Shown: positions 20,746 to 30,035, numbered from the stretch's first letter. The stretch is 61,921 bases of DNA from an uncultured beta proteobacterium (GCA_903930255.1 CAIYYA010000073.1:1-61921); one strand, 5' to 3'. Notes: generated by a model not told the origin, from the letters alone. Numbers and translations are program-made.

Positions 20746-22049
20746 GTGCCGTCCCTCTATTTCAATGGCGTGGTTGGTGCTGGCTTGGCTTGTGCTTGGT
20801 TTGCCTGCTGCAGGGGTTTTCAGCGGCTGCCGGGGTCAACCCGCCTGCTGGCAAGAGCAGCTATGTGCTGGCTGACTCGATTGGTTATGGCTTGTTTCTG
20901 GATGGTTTTGAGGCTAAGTTGCAAGCTCAGCTCGGCGCGCCTGCACGCATCAGCTACGACGGTGGGCGCTCCATCACCACACCAGGAAATCAGATCAAAA
21001 AAAGCGCCTTGCAAAGCGTTGAAGCCGACCGTGCGTTGATCGCCAAGGCAGGGGTCATCATCATCATTCTTGGCATGAATCAGCTAGAGCCATCTTTTGA
21101 GAAAAGTCAATACGAGTTGCTGCTCCGGCTCAGGGAAATTGCCCCACAAGCGCAATATTATTGGGTTGACATCGGTGCCACCATTGCACCGCAGGTCGCT
21201 GGCTGGAACGTGCGCAATAAGCTCATTTACGAGAATGCCCCCACGCTGGGTTATCGCGTGATCAGTCGCTACAAGGCGATTTTTGGTGCTTCAGCTGATC
21301 CTTTACGCATCGTTGCGGGTCAAAATTTTCCAGGTTGGGGCAGTGAAGAAGGTTATGGTGGTCCGGGCAATCTGCATGGTTTTAATGCCGAACTGTCGAA
21401 TGCTATTTTGCAAAAATTGGCTGATGTGCAGCGTTGCGCACTGCCTCAAGACTTGTCAACTTATGTGCTGGGCGATTCGATTGCATTTGGCTTGCACACG
21501 GTAGGCTTTCAGGCCAGCTTGGCAGATCAGCTTGGGGGAGTCGCCAAAATCAGCTACGACGTTGGTCGCTCAATCAGTTCGCCAGGCTTACAGATCAAGC
21601 AGAGCGCGCTGCAAAGTGCAGTGCAAGACAGAGCCTTTATCGCGCAGGCTGACATCATCATTGTGATTTTGGGAACCAATCAAACGGAGTTGTCGTTTGC
21701 CGACAGTCAGCGCGAGTTGCTGCAACAGCTCAAGTCAATTGCGCCTAAAGCGCGTTATTACTGGGTTGATATTGGCGCTACCCTTGCATCGCAAGCCCTC
21801 AGTTGGAGCGTGCGCAACCAGATCATTTACAACCAAGCGCCCAGTCTGGGTTATCAGGTGATTAGCCGCTATAAGGCCATATTTGGTGAAAAGGCTGACC
21901 CATTGCACATTCTGCCCGGGCAGATTTTTCCAGATTCCATCACCGAGCCCGGTTATGACACGCCAGGCAATGTGCACGGCAAATCACCCGAGTTGGCTCG
22001 TGCGATTTTGGCGGCTTTGCCAGGTGCGGCTTGTGCTGCTTTGAAATAG
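20742..22049 (+). CDS. Exported protein with two tandem SGNH/GDSL-like domains
   Basis: 435 aa from ATG 20742 (ATGA overlap with the permease). A Sec signal peptide ends near FSAAA (residue about 29). Two homologous domains of about 190 residues follow, near residues 40-235 and 240-432. Each has the block-I serine (LADSIGYGL in copy 1, LGDSIAFGL in copy 2), block-II Gly (GRSITT/GRSISS), block-III Asn (LGMNQ/LGTNQ) and a C-terminal His (GNLHG/GNVHG). The Asp that normally lies three residues before that His is Gly in both copies. A periplasmic esterase or acyl hydrolase is plausible; substrate is unknown. The nucleotide sequences of the two halves remain visibly alike. Confidence 0.75.
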   Translation: MSAVPLFQWRGWCWLGLCLVCLLQGFSAAAGVNPPAGKSSYVLADSIGYGLFLDGFEAKLQAQLGAPARISYDGGRSITTPGNQIKKSALQSVEADRALIAKAGVIIIILGMNQLEPSFEKSQYELLLRLREIAPQAQYYWVDIGATIAPQVAGWNVRNKLIYENAPTLGYRVISRYKAIFGASADPLRIVAGQNFPGWGSEEGYGGPGNLHGFNAELSNAILQKLADVQRCALPQDLSTYVLGDSIAFGLHTVGFQASLADQLGGVAKISYDVGRSISSPGLQIKQSALQSAVQDRAFIAQADIIIVILGTNQTELSFADSQRELLQQLKSIAPKARYYWVDIGATLASQALSWSVRNQIIYNQAPSLGYQVISRYKAIFGEKADPLHILPGQIFPDSITEPGYDTPGNVHGKSPELARAILAALPGAACAALK

Positions 22050-22097
22050 ACAAAGCAAACCGATAGACAATTCAGCGGTTTACACAGGAGATTAAAG

Positions 22098-23084
22098 ATG
22101 CACCCATTTGAGTTTCGACGTTGGATTAAAAGCGTGTTCAAACCATTGGCTTTGAGCACGCTTTTTTGCTTAGGCATAGCGCATGCCCAAACCGGCCCGG
22201 TGAAACTCATGGTGGGCTTTCCGCCGGGCGGTGGAACCGATGCCATCGCACGCATTTTGGCTGACAAACTGAAAGAATCGCTGGGTGTTCCGGTGCTGGT
22301 TGAAAACAAGGCGGGTGCAGGTGGTCAACTCGCAGCGCAGGCGCTCAAAGCCGCTGCGGCTGATGGCAACACGCTGTTTTTGTCGCACGACCACACCATT
22401 TCGATATTGCCGCTGGTGATTAAAAATCCGGGGTTTGATTCGGCGCAAGACTTTGTTGCCGTTGCTGGCTTTGCCACATTTGTCAACGCACTGGCGGTGT
22501 CTGGCGGCACGCCCGCGAGAAATGTGGCCGAGTACGTTGCCTGGGTAAAACAGCAAGGAGCAGGCAAGGGTGCTGTGGGCGTGCCCGCACCCGCTTCAGT
22601 TCCCCAATTTTTGGTGGGGGTAATTGGCCAGAAATATCAGCTTGACTTGCAGGCTGCACCCTATCGGGGCAGTGCTCCCATGATGGCCGATATGCTGGGT
22701 AACCAGATTAATGCGGGTGTTGGTTCGGTGCCGGACTTCATCGAAAACCATAAAGCCGGCAAGATTCGAGTGGTTGCGGTGCTCGGTGGTGCTCGCCAGG
22801 CGGCCTTGCCTGATGTGCCAACCTTTGCCGAGTTGGGCTTGTCAGGCTTCGAGGATGTGCCTTACTACGGCATTTTTGCCCCCAAAGGCACACCGCAACC
22901 CGTGTTGGACAAGCTCACCACAGCGGTAGCCAAGGCTGTGGCCATGCCAGATGTGCACAGTCGATTGACAGCGATGGGCTTGACCGTTGGTTTTATGAGC
23001 GCCAGTCAACTGGCGCAACGTGAAAAAGCGTATAGCCAAACATGGGCGCGCATCATTCAAAACACCGGCTTCAGCGCACACTAG
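22098..23084 (+). CDS. Bug/TctC-type periplasmic solute receptor
   Basis: 328 aa. Binds small carboxylates for tripartite tricarboxylate transporters. It has a signal peptide (hydrophobic LALSTLFCLGIAHAQ, cleaved near residue 31), then the family hallmark VKLMVGFPPGGGTDAIARI and the later conserved YRGSAPMMADMLGNQI region that forms part of the binding site. A Shine-Dalgarno (CAGGAGAT) lies 6 bases before the ATG. No tctA or tctB membrane genes are adjacent, so it is an orphan receptor, as is common in Burkholderiales. Confidence 0.93.
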   Translation: MHPFEFRRWIKSVFKPLALSTLFCLGIAHAQTGPVKLMVGFPPGGGTDAIARILADKLKESLGVPVLVENKAGAGGQLAAQALKAAAADGNTLFLSHDHTISILPLVIKNPGFDSAQDFVAVAGFATFVNALAVSGGTPARNVAEYVAWVKQQGAGKGAVGVPAPASVPQFLVGVIGQKYQLDLQAAPYRGSAPMMADMLGNQINAGVGSVPDFIENHKAGKIRVVAVLGGARQAALPDVPTFAELGLSGFEDVPYYGIFAPKGTPQPVLDKLTTAVAKAVAMPDVHSRLTAMGLTVGFMSASQLAQREKAYSQTWARIIQNTGFSAH

Positions 23085-23121
23085 GAGGCTGTCGGATTTT
23101 CGGCAACGCAAACCGTGTGCT

Positions 23122-23365
23122 TTGAACCTAAATTCCTCAGTTGACCGCTTGATAACTTCAATATGTACATGAATTGATACGTGTTTTTACCTTTTTAAAC
23201 GTTCACCCAATGGGTGAGAACACGACGCTCCCGATTGAGCCGCTGGCAACGCGCCTGGGGGCGTTGCTCCTCCTTGAAGGCAGGAGCCTTCAGCGTCGTC
23301 GCGCCTACCCAGACGCGCCGCCAGCGGCCCACTCGGGCGCGTCCAACTGAGGAATCTAGGTTGAA
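23122..23365. mobile_element. MITE-like element with IS1380/ISEcp1-like ends and 5-bp target duplication
   Basis: Two 17-bp terminal inverted repeats, CCTAAATTCCTCAGTTG at 23127-23143 and CAACTGAGGAATCTAGG at 23344-23360, match at 16 of 17 positions. Both are flanked by the direct repeat TTGAA (23122-23126 and 23361-23365), as expected for a target-site duplication. The 234-bp interior has no credible transposase but several hairpins: CACCCA-A-TGGGTG, GCAACGC/GCGTTGC, TGAAGGC/GCCTTCA and GACGCGCC/GGCGCGTC. The ends resemble the CCTAGATTCT start of ISEcp1 (IS1380 family), as I recall it. It lies between the Bug receptor and the FAD oxidase gene. Confidence 0.72.
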
Positions 23366-23377
23366 TCGCACCTCTCA

Positions 23378-23416
23378 GGGCAGGGCGATGCTGCACTGCG
23401 GTAACATCGCCTGCCC
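23378..23416 (+). promoter_or_regulatory. Strong hairpin in the leader of the FAD/Fe-S oxidase gene
   Basis: GGGCAGGGCGATG at 23378-23390 can pair with CATCGCCTGCCC at 23405-23416 (12 pairs, one bulged G) around a 14-base loop. It ends 59 bases before the ATG at 23476 and lies outside the MITE-like element. There is no T tract, so it is not a standard terminator; a leader structure or protein site is possible. Confidence 0.35.
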
Positions 23417-23475
23417 AGCCCGGACGCACTCTTCACAGAGCCTTCAAGCCCGTCACGGCTGCCATTTCAGAACCC

Positions 23476-26400
23476 ATGAACGCATCCACTCAAGTCAGCC
23501 CAGTTTTGCCCGCAGCCGACACCGCGCCGCACGGACAAGAGCGCATTCGCGAAATTCCTTACAACTACACCTCGTTTTCTGACCGCGAGATCGTTATCCG
23601 CTTGCTCGGTGCGTCCGCCTGGGGCTGGCTCAACCAGTTGCGTGAAGAGCGTCGCACGGGGCGCTCGGCGCGCATGTTGTACGAGGTGTTGGGCGATATC
23701 TGGGTGGTGCAACGCAACCCCTATTTGCAGGACGACCTGCTGGACAACCCCAAACGCCGGGTGCTGCTGGTGCAAGCCTTGCAACACCGTTTGAGCGAGG
23801 TACAAAAGCGCCGCTCGCCCGAGCTCGATCCCCAGCGCGATGCCTTAGTCGGGCTATTGCTGGATGCCGCAGGCCAAGCGGTTCAAGCGTTTGATGCTCA
23901 TTTTGTTGAAACCGCTACCTTGCGACGCAAAGCGCAAAAAGTGCTGGCACGCCTGACGGCCAAAGACAACATCAAGTTTGACGGACTGAGCCGCGTCAGC
24001 CATGTGACCGACGCCACCGATTGGCGCGTGGAATACCCGTTTGTGGTGCTGACGCCTGACACCGAGGCCGAGATGGCACATCTGGTCAAGGGCTGTATCG
24101 AACTGGGTCTGACCATCATCCCACGCGGCGGTGGCACTGGCTACACCGGTGGCGCGATTCCGTTGACCTGGAAAAGCGTGGTCATCAACACCGAAAAGCT
24201 CGAAGCCATGAGCGAGGTGCAGATGCGCCAGTTGCCTGGCCTGGATCATGAAGTAGGTACAGTCTGGTCAGAAGCCGGTGTGGTGACGAATCGCGTGGCG
24301 CAGGCGGCCGAGCGTGCCGGTTTTGTTTTCGCTGTCGATCCCACATCCTCAGAAGCCTCGTGCATTGGCGGCAATATCGCCATGAACGCGGGTGGCAAAA
24401 AAGCTGTGCTGTGGGGCACGGCGCTGGACAACCTGGCCAGTTGGCGCATGGTGACACCGCAGGCGCAGTGGTTGGAGGTGACCCGCATCAACCACAACAT
24501 GGGCAAGATTCATGACGTGGAGGTGGCCAGCTTTGAGCTGCGCTATTTCAAAGCCGACGGAAAAACCCCGATTCGCAGCGAACGGCTCGACATCCCTGGC
24601 AAAACTTTTCGCAAAGAAGGTCTGGGCAAAGACGTAACCGACAAATTTTTGAGCGGCCTGCCGGGCATTCAAAAAGAAGGCTGCGATGGGCTGATTACCA
24701 GCGCACGCTGGGTGGTGCACCGCATGCCCAAACACACGCGCACCGTGTGTCTGGAATTTTTTGGCAATGCCAAAGATGCTGTGCCCAGCATTGTCGAGAT
24801 CAAAGACTTCATGTTCGCCGAGCAGAAACGCTCGGGTGTGCTGCTGGCTGGCTTGGAACATCTGGACGACCGCTACCTGAAAGCCGTGGGCTACGCCACC
24901 AAGTCCAAAAAAGGCGCACAGGCCGCGGGCTCGAGCAGCAACGTGCCAAAAATGGTGCTCTTTGGCGACATTGCTGGCGACGACGCCGATGCGGTGGCAC
25001 GTGTCACCAGCGAGGTGGTGCGCATTGCCAATTCGCGCAACGGTGAGGGCTTTATTGCTATCAGCCCCGAGGCACGCAAAAAATTCTGGCTGGATCGCAA
25101 GCGCACAGCGGCCATCAGCAAGCACACCAACGCTTTCAAGATCAACGAAGACGTGGTGATTCCGCTGCCGCGCATGGCCGAGTACACCGACGGCATCGAG
25201 CGCATCAACATCGAGCTGAGTCTGCACAACAAACTGGCCTTGGTGGATGCCTTGACCGACTTTTTCACCCAGGGCAAGCTGCCCTTGGGCCGCTCCGACG
25301 ATGCCAGCGAAATCTCAGCCGCTGAGCTGCTCGAAGACCGGGTCGCGCAGGCACAGGCGCTGCTGGCAGATGTGCGCACGCTGTGGGCCGGTTGGCTCAG
25401 CAATGTCGAGTCCTTGTTTGAGCAATTGCAAGACCATCGCTTGCGCGCCAGCTGGAAAACACAGATTCGCCAGCCCTTGCAGCAAATTTTCAGCGGTTTG
25501 GCCTTTGAAGCCATCCTGAAAGAGTGCACGGCGATTCACCAGCGCGTGCTCAAGGGCAGGGTGTGGGTGGCCTTGCACATGCACGCGGGTGACGGCAATG
25601 TGCACACCAATATTCCGGTCAACAGCGACGACTACGAAATGCTGCAAGCGGCGCACAGTGCGGTCAAACGCATCATGGCATTGGCGCGCAGCCTCGATGG
25701 TGTGATATCGGGCGAGCATGGCATTGGCATCACCAAACTCGAGTTTTTGAGCGATGCAGAGCTACAGCCCTTTACCGACTACAAGGCCAGGATCGACCCA
25801 GAGGGGCGCTTTAACAAAGGCAAATTGCTACGAAATATAGAGCTGCCTGCGCTTGCTGGACGGGCGTCAGAGCCTAATTTGTTATATGCCGATCTGACCA
25901 ATGCCTACACCCCCAGCTTTGGTCTGATGGGGCACGAGTCGATCATCATGCAGCAAAGCGACATCGGCGCTATTGCCGACAGCGTGAAAGACTGCCTGCG
26001 CTGCGGCAAGTGCAAACCTGTGTGCGCCACCCATGTGCCACGCGCCAATTTGCTGTACAGCCCGCGCAACAAGATTTTGGCGACCTCTTTGCTGGTAGAG
26101 GCCTTTTTGTACGAGGAGCAAACGCGCCGGGGTGTTTCCATCAAGCATTGGCAAGAGTTTGAAGACGTGGCCGACCATTGCACCGTGTGCCACAAGTGTT
26201 TAAGCCCATGCCCGGTGAATATCGACTTTGGCGATGTCTCGATGGCCATGCGCAACTTGCTGCGCAAAATGGGCAAAAAGAGCTTTCGCCCAGCCGGTGC
26301 TGCAGCCATGTTTATGCTTAACGCGACCAACCCCGAAACGATTCGGCTGGCGCGTTCGGTGATGGTCAATGTGGCGATTCGGGCGCAGCGTTTTGCCTCG

Positions 26401-27405
26401 GATTTGCTCAAGGTGGTATCTCGCAAGCAAACCAAAGCACCGCCCGCCACGCTGGGCACTGCGCCGATCAAAGAGCAGGTGATCCATTTCATCAATAAAA
26501 AGCTGCCTGGCGGCCTGCCCAAGCGCACAGCACGGGCGCTGCTCGATATTGAAGACAAAGACTACGTGCCGATCATCCGCAACCCCAAAACCACCACGGC
26601 AGAGACCGAGGCGGTGTTTTATTTCCCGGGCTGTGGTTCTGAGCGGCTGTTTAGCCAGGTCGGTTTGGCAACTCAGGCGATGCTGTGGCATGCGGGTGTG
26701 CAAACGGTGTTGCCACCGGGCTATCTGTGTTGCGGCTATCCACAGCGCGGTGGCGGCGAGTTTGACCGGGCCGAAAAAATTATCACCGACAACCGTGTGT
26801 TGTTTCACCGCGTGGCCAACACATTGAATTACCTCGATATCAAAACCGTGGTGGTGAGCTGCGGCACCTGTTATGACCAGTTGCAGGGCTACAAGTTTGA
26901 GGACATTTTTGCCGGTTGCCGCATCATCGACATCCACGAATACCTGCTCGAAAAGGGCATCACGCTGGCCAACGCGGGGGCTTTCCTGTTCCACGACCCC
27001 TGCCACAGCCCGATGAAGTTGCAAGAGCCTATCAAAACGGTGAAAGCATTGCTGGGCGCCAGTGTGGTGCAGTCAGAGCGTTGCTGTGGCGAGTCGGGTA
27101 CGCTGGCGCTCAATCGCCCCGACATTTCGACCCAGGTGCGCTTTCGCAAAGAAGAAGAAATCCTCAAAGGCGAAGCCCAGTTGCGTGCGCTGCCTGGGGT
27201 GGGTGCCAAAGACAACCTGAAGATACTGACCAGTTGCCCGGCCTGCCTGCAAGGTCTGAGCCGGTTTGGCGACGACCTGCAAAATGGTTTGCTGCAAGCT
27301 GACTACATCGTGGTCGAGATGGCGCGCCAGATCTTGGGCGAGCAATGGATGCCCGATTACGTCCAGTTGGCCAACGACGGAGGCATTGAGCGGGTGCTGG
27401 TTTAA
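23476..27405 (+). CDS. Giant FAD-linked oxidase/Fe-S oxidoreductase (D-lactate or glycolate dehydrogenase-like, DUF3683 N-terminus)
   Basis: 1309 aa. The N-terminal about 130 residues fit the DUF3683-type region of this family. Then an FAD-binding-4 domain ([11 protein letters not shown] near residue 216, [12 protein letters not shown] near 300) and FAD-oxidase C-terminal domain ([12 protein letters not shown] near 700, GEHGIG near 746). Two 4Fe-4S motifs follow ([11 protein letters not shown] near 838, [12 protein letters not shown] near 900), then two Cys-rich CCG domains ([10 protein letters not shown] near 1084, CCGESG near 1202). It therefore combines GlcD-like and GlcF-like parts. It probably oxidises a 2-hydroxy acid and passes electrons to the quinone pool. 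Nucleotides 25824-25874 look like an in-frame repeat insert encoding a linker. Confidence 0.88.
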   Translation: MNASTQVSPVLPAADTAPHGQERIREIPYNYTSFSDREIVIRLLGASAWGWLNQLREERRTGRSARMLYEVLGDIWVVQRNPYLQDDLLDNPKRRVLLVQALQHRLSEVQKRRSPELDPQRDALVGLLLDAAGQAVQAFDAHFVETATLRRKAQKVLARLTAKDNIKFDGLSRVSHVTDATDWRVEYPFVVLTPDTEAEMAHLVKGCIELGLTIIPRGGGTGYTGGAIPLTWKSVVINTEKLEAMSEVQMRQLPGLDHEVGTVWSEAGVVTNRVAQAAERAGFVFAVDPTSSEASCIGGNIAMNAGGKKAVLWGTALDNLASWRMVTPQAQWLEVTRINHNMGKIHDVEVASFELRYFKADGKTPIRSERLDIPGKTFRKEGLGKDVTDKFLSGLPGIQKEGCDGLITSARWVVHRMPKHTRTVCLEFFGNAKDAVPSIVEIKDFMFAEQKRSGVLLAGLEHLDDRYLKAVGYATKSKKGAQAAGSSSNVPKMVLFGDIAGDDADAVARVTSEVVRIANSRNGEGFIAISPEARKKFWLDRKRTAAISKHTNAFKINEDVVIPLPRMAEYTDGIERINIELSLHNKLALVDALTDFFTQGKLPLGRSDDASEISAAELLEDRVAQAQALLADVRTLWAGWLSNVESLFEQLQDHRLRASWKTQIRQPLQQIFSGLAFEAILKECTAIHQRVLKGRVWVALHMHAGDGNVHTNIPVNSDDYEMLQAAHSAVKRIMALARSLDGVISGEHGIGITKLEFLSDAELQPFTDYKARIDPEGRFNKGKLLRNIELPALAGRASEPNLLYADLTNAYTPSFGLMGHESIIMQQSDIGAIADSVKDCLRCGKCKPVCATHVPRANLLYSPRNKILATSLLVEAFLYEEQTRRGVSIKHWQEFEDVADHCTVCHKCLSPCPVNIDFGDVSMAMRNLLRKMGKKSFRPAGAAAMFMLNATNPETIRLARSVMVNVAIRAQRFASDLLKVVSRKQTKAPPATLGTAPIKEQVIHFINKKLPGGLPKRTARALLDIEDKDYVPIIRNPKTTTAETEAVFYFPGCGSERLFSQVGLATQAMLWHAGVQTVLPPGYLCCGYPQRGGGEFDRAEKIITDNRVLFHRVANTLNYLDIKTVVVSCGTCYDQLQGYKFEDIFAGCRIIDIHEYLLEKGITLANAGAFLFHDPCHSPMKLQEPIKTVKALLGASVVQSERCCGESGTLALNRPDISTQVRFRKEEEILKGEAQLRALPGVGAKDNLKILTSCPACLQGLSRFGDDLQNGLLQADYIVVEMARQILGEQWMPDYVQLANDGGIERVLV
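25824..25874 (-). repeat. Possible dispersed Comamonadaceae repeat embedded in coding sequence
   Basis: The stretch includes AGCTGCCTGCGCTTGCTGGA followed by CGGGCG, resembling the intergenic copy between hisF and hisI (GCGCTTGCTGGACAAGCG and AGCAGCTATC). Here it encodes about 17 residues ([14 protein letters not shown]) joining the FAD-oxidase domain to the first 4Fe-4S domain, where related proteins, from memory, are shorter. Copy number in the genome cannot be seen here. Confidence 0.35.
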
Positions 27406-27416
27406 AAAACTTCAGG

Positions 27417-28073
27417 TTATTGGGCTGAGCTGACTTTGCGCACCCAAGTTCTGAGCCAGTGCCACTGCAAAATCAGCCATAACCAGGGGTCAAGCAGGGT
27501 ATCCCACAAATTCCCGCTCGGCAGGCGTGTGCAGACGTAAAGCGCCAAAACGGCGGCCAACATCAGCGGCATGCTGCGCTCTGTGGCACTGCCACCCCAT
27601 AGTGCCCAAAACAGCAAGAGCAATAGCAGGGCTATGCCCAAGGCTGCTGGACTAAAACCCCATGCATAGATCGATACCGGCGTCAAAGCCAATGTGTCGA
27701 GCAGCAAAACCCAGCCCCAAACAACGCCAGTAAGACTGAGCATTTGCCAGGCACTGGATGGCTTGCTGTTGGCATTTAGCGCTGGTTTTGCCAACAGCAT
27801 CAAACAAAGCACAACGCTGCTCAAACTGGGCATTTGAAATGCCAAACCGAGCCAATGAGCCGGTGAAATTTCGCCAGGCAACATCAGCCATGCCATGCTG
27901 GCCAGCGTCAAACTCCAGCGCCAGACTGCGGGTTGACGTGCTGACAGCGTAACAATGACGGCACCCAGCACCAGTGCCCAGGCACCATGCAAAGCCCAGG
28001 GAAGAAGTGCTTGTGAGGGCAGCCAGGGGGTGCTGCTATTCACCAAAACTGACCAAAAAGTAGATAAATCCAT
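27417..28073 (-). CDS. Hydrophobic membrane protein of unknown function
   Basis: 218 aa from ATG 28073 (MDLSTFWSV), which starts 20 bases after the stop of the upstream sialidase-like gene. The frame stays open further upstream into that gene, but the ATG fits operon spacing. About seven hydrophobic helices are predicted, Trp- and Leu-rich, with a short basic C-terminus. No family recognised. It converges with the FAD oxidase gene, leaving only 11 bases and no obvious terminator. Co-transcription with the sialidase-like gene suggests a common envelope task. Confidence 0.65.
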   Translation of the reverse strand: MDLSTFWSVLVNSSTPWLPSQALLPWALHGAWALVLGAVIVTLSARQPAVWRWSLTLASMAWLMLPGEISPAHWLGLAFQMPSLSSVVLCLMLLAKPALNANSKPSSAWQMLSLTGVVWGWVLLLDTLALTPVSIYAWGFSPAALGIALLLLLLFWALWGGSATERSMPLMLAAVLALYVCTRLPSGNLWDTLLDPWLWLILQWHWLRTWVRKVSSAQ

Positions 28074-28093
28074 TGAGTGGGTGCCGATGATGA

Positions 28094-29275
28094 TCAGGGT
28101 TTGGCTAGACCCATGCGCTGCCAAGCGATGCGTTGGCGCTGTTCGGTGTAACTGATCCACAAATCGTCGTCAGCCCAGGCCATTGCTGGGTAAGAAAATT
28201 CATCGGCACCGCTACCACGGGCCAGAGTTTGCCGCAGTGTCCACTGAATACCATCAGTCGATTGGCTTAAATCAAGCACGTTGCGTGAATGGACTGACGA
28301 GTTGTGTGCCAGTAGCATTTGACCGGGTGCTAACCCCAAACCAGCGATCGATGCATCCGGGTTGAGCAAGTCTAGATCCGGCAAATCGTGCCAATGTTGC
28401 CCTGCGTCCAGAGTTTTTGTCACAGTCACTTTACCATCGGGGCGCTGGTCGCGCATGAATGCGAGCCACGTTTGCTCGCTTTGCATCACCAGCGTGGGTT
28501 GCAATAGATGGGTGCGGCGTGACATACGAACCAGGCTCAAAAAATTACCTTTGGCATCAAAACGCAAGGCTACCGGGTATTTCAGACCCAGTTCAAAATA
28601 CACTGGCAGAACCATACCGCCATCTTGCAATGGTAGTGGTGCCGTGCGCACCAGAAAGCTGGTGTTCCACAGCCACGATAGTGGCAGCATGCCTGCCAGC
28701 TCAAAGCTGAGTGTGGCATATGCACTGCGCTGACGCAAATGCACGATGCGACTGGCCGCCCATCCCCCCAAGCCTGTTGCGACGACAAATAAATGCACAC
28801 GTTGCTCGGCATCAAGCCAAGCCACCGGGTTCCCCAGGCGGCGCACAGCAAAGCCCAAAGCTGCCCCCAGATCGGTTCGGTTGACAACCATCTGAGGGTT
28901 TTGCCAGCGCTGGCTACTGCGATCAAAAGCGGCGGCCGCAATCTGAATGTCGGGTGCACTTTCTTTGGATCCGGCAAACCAAAATGCCAAAAGTGCGGCC
29001 GGGTGTGTTTTCGGCATGGCCAATAAACTGCTGGCGTGCGCGGCCGGTGTGTTTTGCGGCATGGGAATCGTGCCCTGGCTGATGGGCACAAGCACTGAAT
29101 CAAGGACGGCGGGAGTTGCTTTAGGCCATGCGGCTGCGGCTGGGTTGACTGGTGTGCGATGCGCTACGTCCCAGGCCAGCGCCAGCAGACAAAGCAATAT
29201 CAGGCCAGTCCATCGCAAAGAGGCGTGGTGCCAGAAAATTTTAAGCATCAGGGAAAACATTTTCAATCGATCCAT
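28094..29275 (-). CDS. Exo-alpha-sialidase-like (BNR/Asp-box) membrane-anchored protein
   Basis: 393 aa. An N-terminal hydrophobic segment (LRWTGLILLCLLALAWDVAH) anchors or exports it. The rest fits a six-bladed beta-propeller: Asp-box-like motifs TLDAGQHW (near residue 291) and STDGIQW (near residue 345) are present. Sialidases cleave terminal sialic acids, but the catalytic Arg triad cannot be assigned with confidence here, so another glycan role is possible. The start may be ATG 29275 or the internal ATG five codons later. It is followed by the membrane protein gene at 28073 on the same strand. Confidence 0.68.
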   Translation of the reverse strand: MDRLKMFSLMLKIFWHHASLRWTGLILLCLLALAWDVAHRTPVNPAAAAWPKATPAVLDSVLVPISQGTIPMPQNTPAAHASSLLAMPKTHPAALLAFWFAGSKESAPDIQIAAAAFDRSSQRWQNPQMVVNRTDLGAALGFAVRRLGNPVAWLDAEQRVHLFVVATGLGGWAASRIVHLRQRSAYATLSFELAGMLPLSWLWNTSFLVRTAPLPLQDGGMVLPVYFELGLKYPVALRFDAKGNFLSLVRMSRRTHLLQPTLVMQSEQTWLAFMRDQRPDGKVTVTKTLDAGQHWHDLPDLDLLNPDASIAGLGLAPGQMLLAHNSSVHSRNVLDLSQSTDGIQWTLRQTLARGSGADEFSYPAMAWADDDLWISYTEQRQRIAWQRMGLAKP

Positions 29276-29339
29276 TGAATGGCGATCTTAAGGGAGGCAA
29301 TACGCCATAATCTTTATGACCATTTAAAAAAATAGCGCC

Positions 29340-29933
29340 ATGCAAAGAACCATTTTTTCGACGCCACTCATTCACCCGATGCTGCGCACTTTTTCAAAGT
29401 GGTTCCTGCATTTGAAAGGCTGGCAAGTGGTGGGTGAATTACCGGCAGAGGCCGCCAAAAGTGTGCTGATTGCTGCGCCGCACACCAGCAATTGGGACTT
29501 GCCCTACACCCTGATGGTCTGTTTGGTGTTGCGCTTGAATATTTATTGGATGGGCAAAGTGCAGATATTTCGCTTTCCATTTGGCCCTGTCATGCGCTGG
29601 CTCGGTGGCATTGCGGTTGATCGCTCCAAGTCCAACAACCTGGTGGCCGATTCAGCAGAAGCCATCAAGGCAGCCCAGAATGCGTTGCAGCTGATAGTGC
29701 CTCCCGAAGGCACACGCAGCAAAACACGCTATTGGAAAACCGGCTTTTATCACATTGCCCTGAGTGCCAAGGTGCCCATCGTTTTGGCATTTCTGGATTA
29801 CGAACGAAAAATAGGTGGGCTTGGTCCTGTTTTTAAGCCCACGGGCGATATTGAGGCTGACATGCTGTCGATCAAGGCTTTTTATGCTCCCATCAAAGGC
29901 AAGAACGCGGCACAGTTTGAGGCAGGCGCGTGA
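29340..29933 (+). CDS. PlsC-like 1-acylglycerol-3-phosphate acyltransferase family protein
   Basis: 197 aa. Transfers acyl groups to a lysophospholipid-type acceptor. It has the HX4D catalytic motif (PHTSNWD, near residue 43), the FxxR-equivalent region around KVQIFRFPFG, and the PEGTRSK substrate motif near residue 121. It is shorter than classical PlsC and fits the stand-alone acyltransferase group common in Proteobacteria. ATG 29340 follows an A/T-rich stretch (TTTAAAAAAATAGCG) that recurs in other genes here. The exact substrate is unknown. Confidence 0.85.
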   Translation: MQRTIFSTPLIHPMLRTFSKWFLHLKGWQVVGELPAEAAKSVLIAAPHTSNWDLPYTLMVCLVLRLNIYWMGKVQIFRFPFGPVMRWLGGIAVDRSKSNNLVADSAEAIKAAQNALQLIVPPEGTRSKTRYWKTGFYHIALSAKVPIVLAFLDYERKIGGLGPVFKPTGDIEADMLSIKAFYAPIKGKNAAQFEAGA

Positions 29934-30035
29934 TTTTTGTGGCGCCAACGCGGACTGCAAGGTCAAATCTTGCAGCCATGTGGGCATTCGAAATCGGGGA
30001 AAATCAAGACCTAACTCATTGTCTTGCGCCTCTTC

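Noticed and set aside
23214-23582. 122-codon plus-strand frame between the Bug receptor and the oxidase gene
   Set aside because: It runs across the MITE-like interior, the leader hairpin and into the oxidase gene; the product is Arg/Ser/Thr-rich and lacks recognisable features.
24349-25227. 292-codon minus-strand frame opposite the giant oxidase
   Set aside because: Antisense shadow of a high-GC gene; His/Ala-rich product without motif or ribosome site.
26200-27024. 274-codon minus-strand frame opposite the giant oxidase
   Set aside because: Same reasons: it mirrors the codon bias of the true gene, which contains intact Fe-S and CCG motifs.
29934-30035. Possible Fur box before feoA
   Set aside because: No stretch approaching the 19-bp Fur consensus (GATAATGATAATCATTATC) could be found in the gap.
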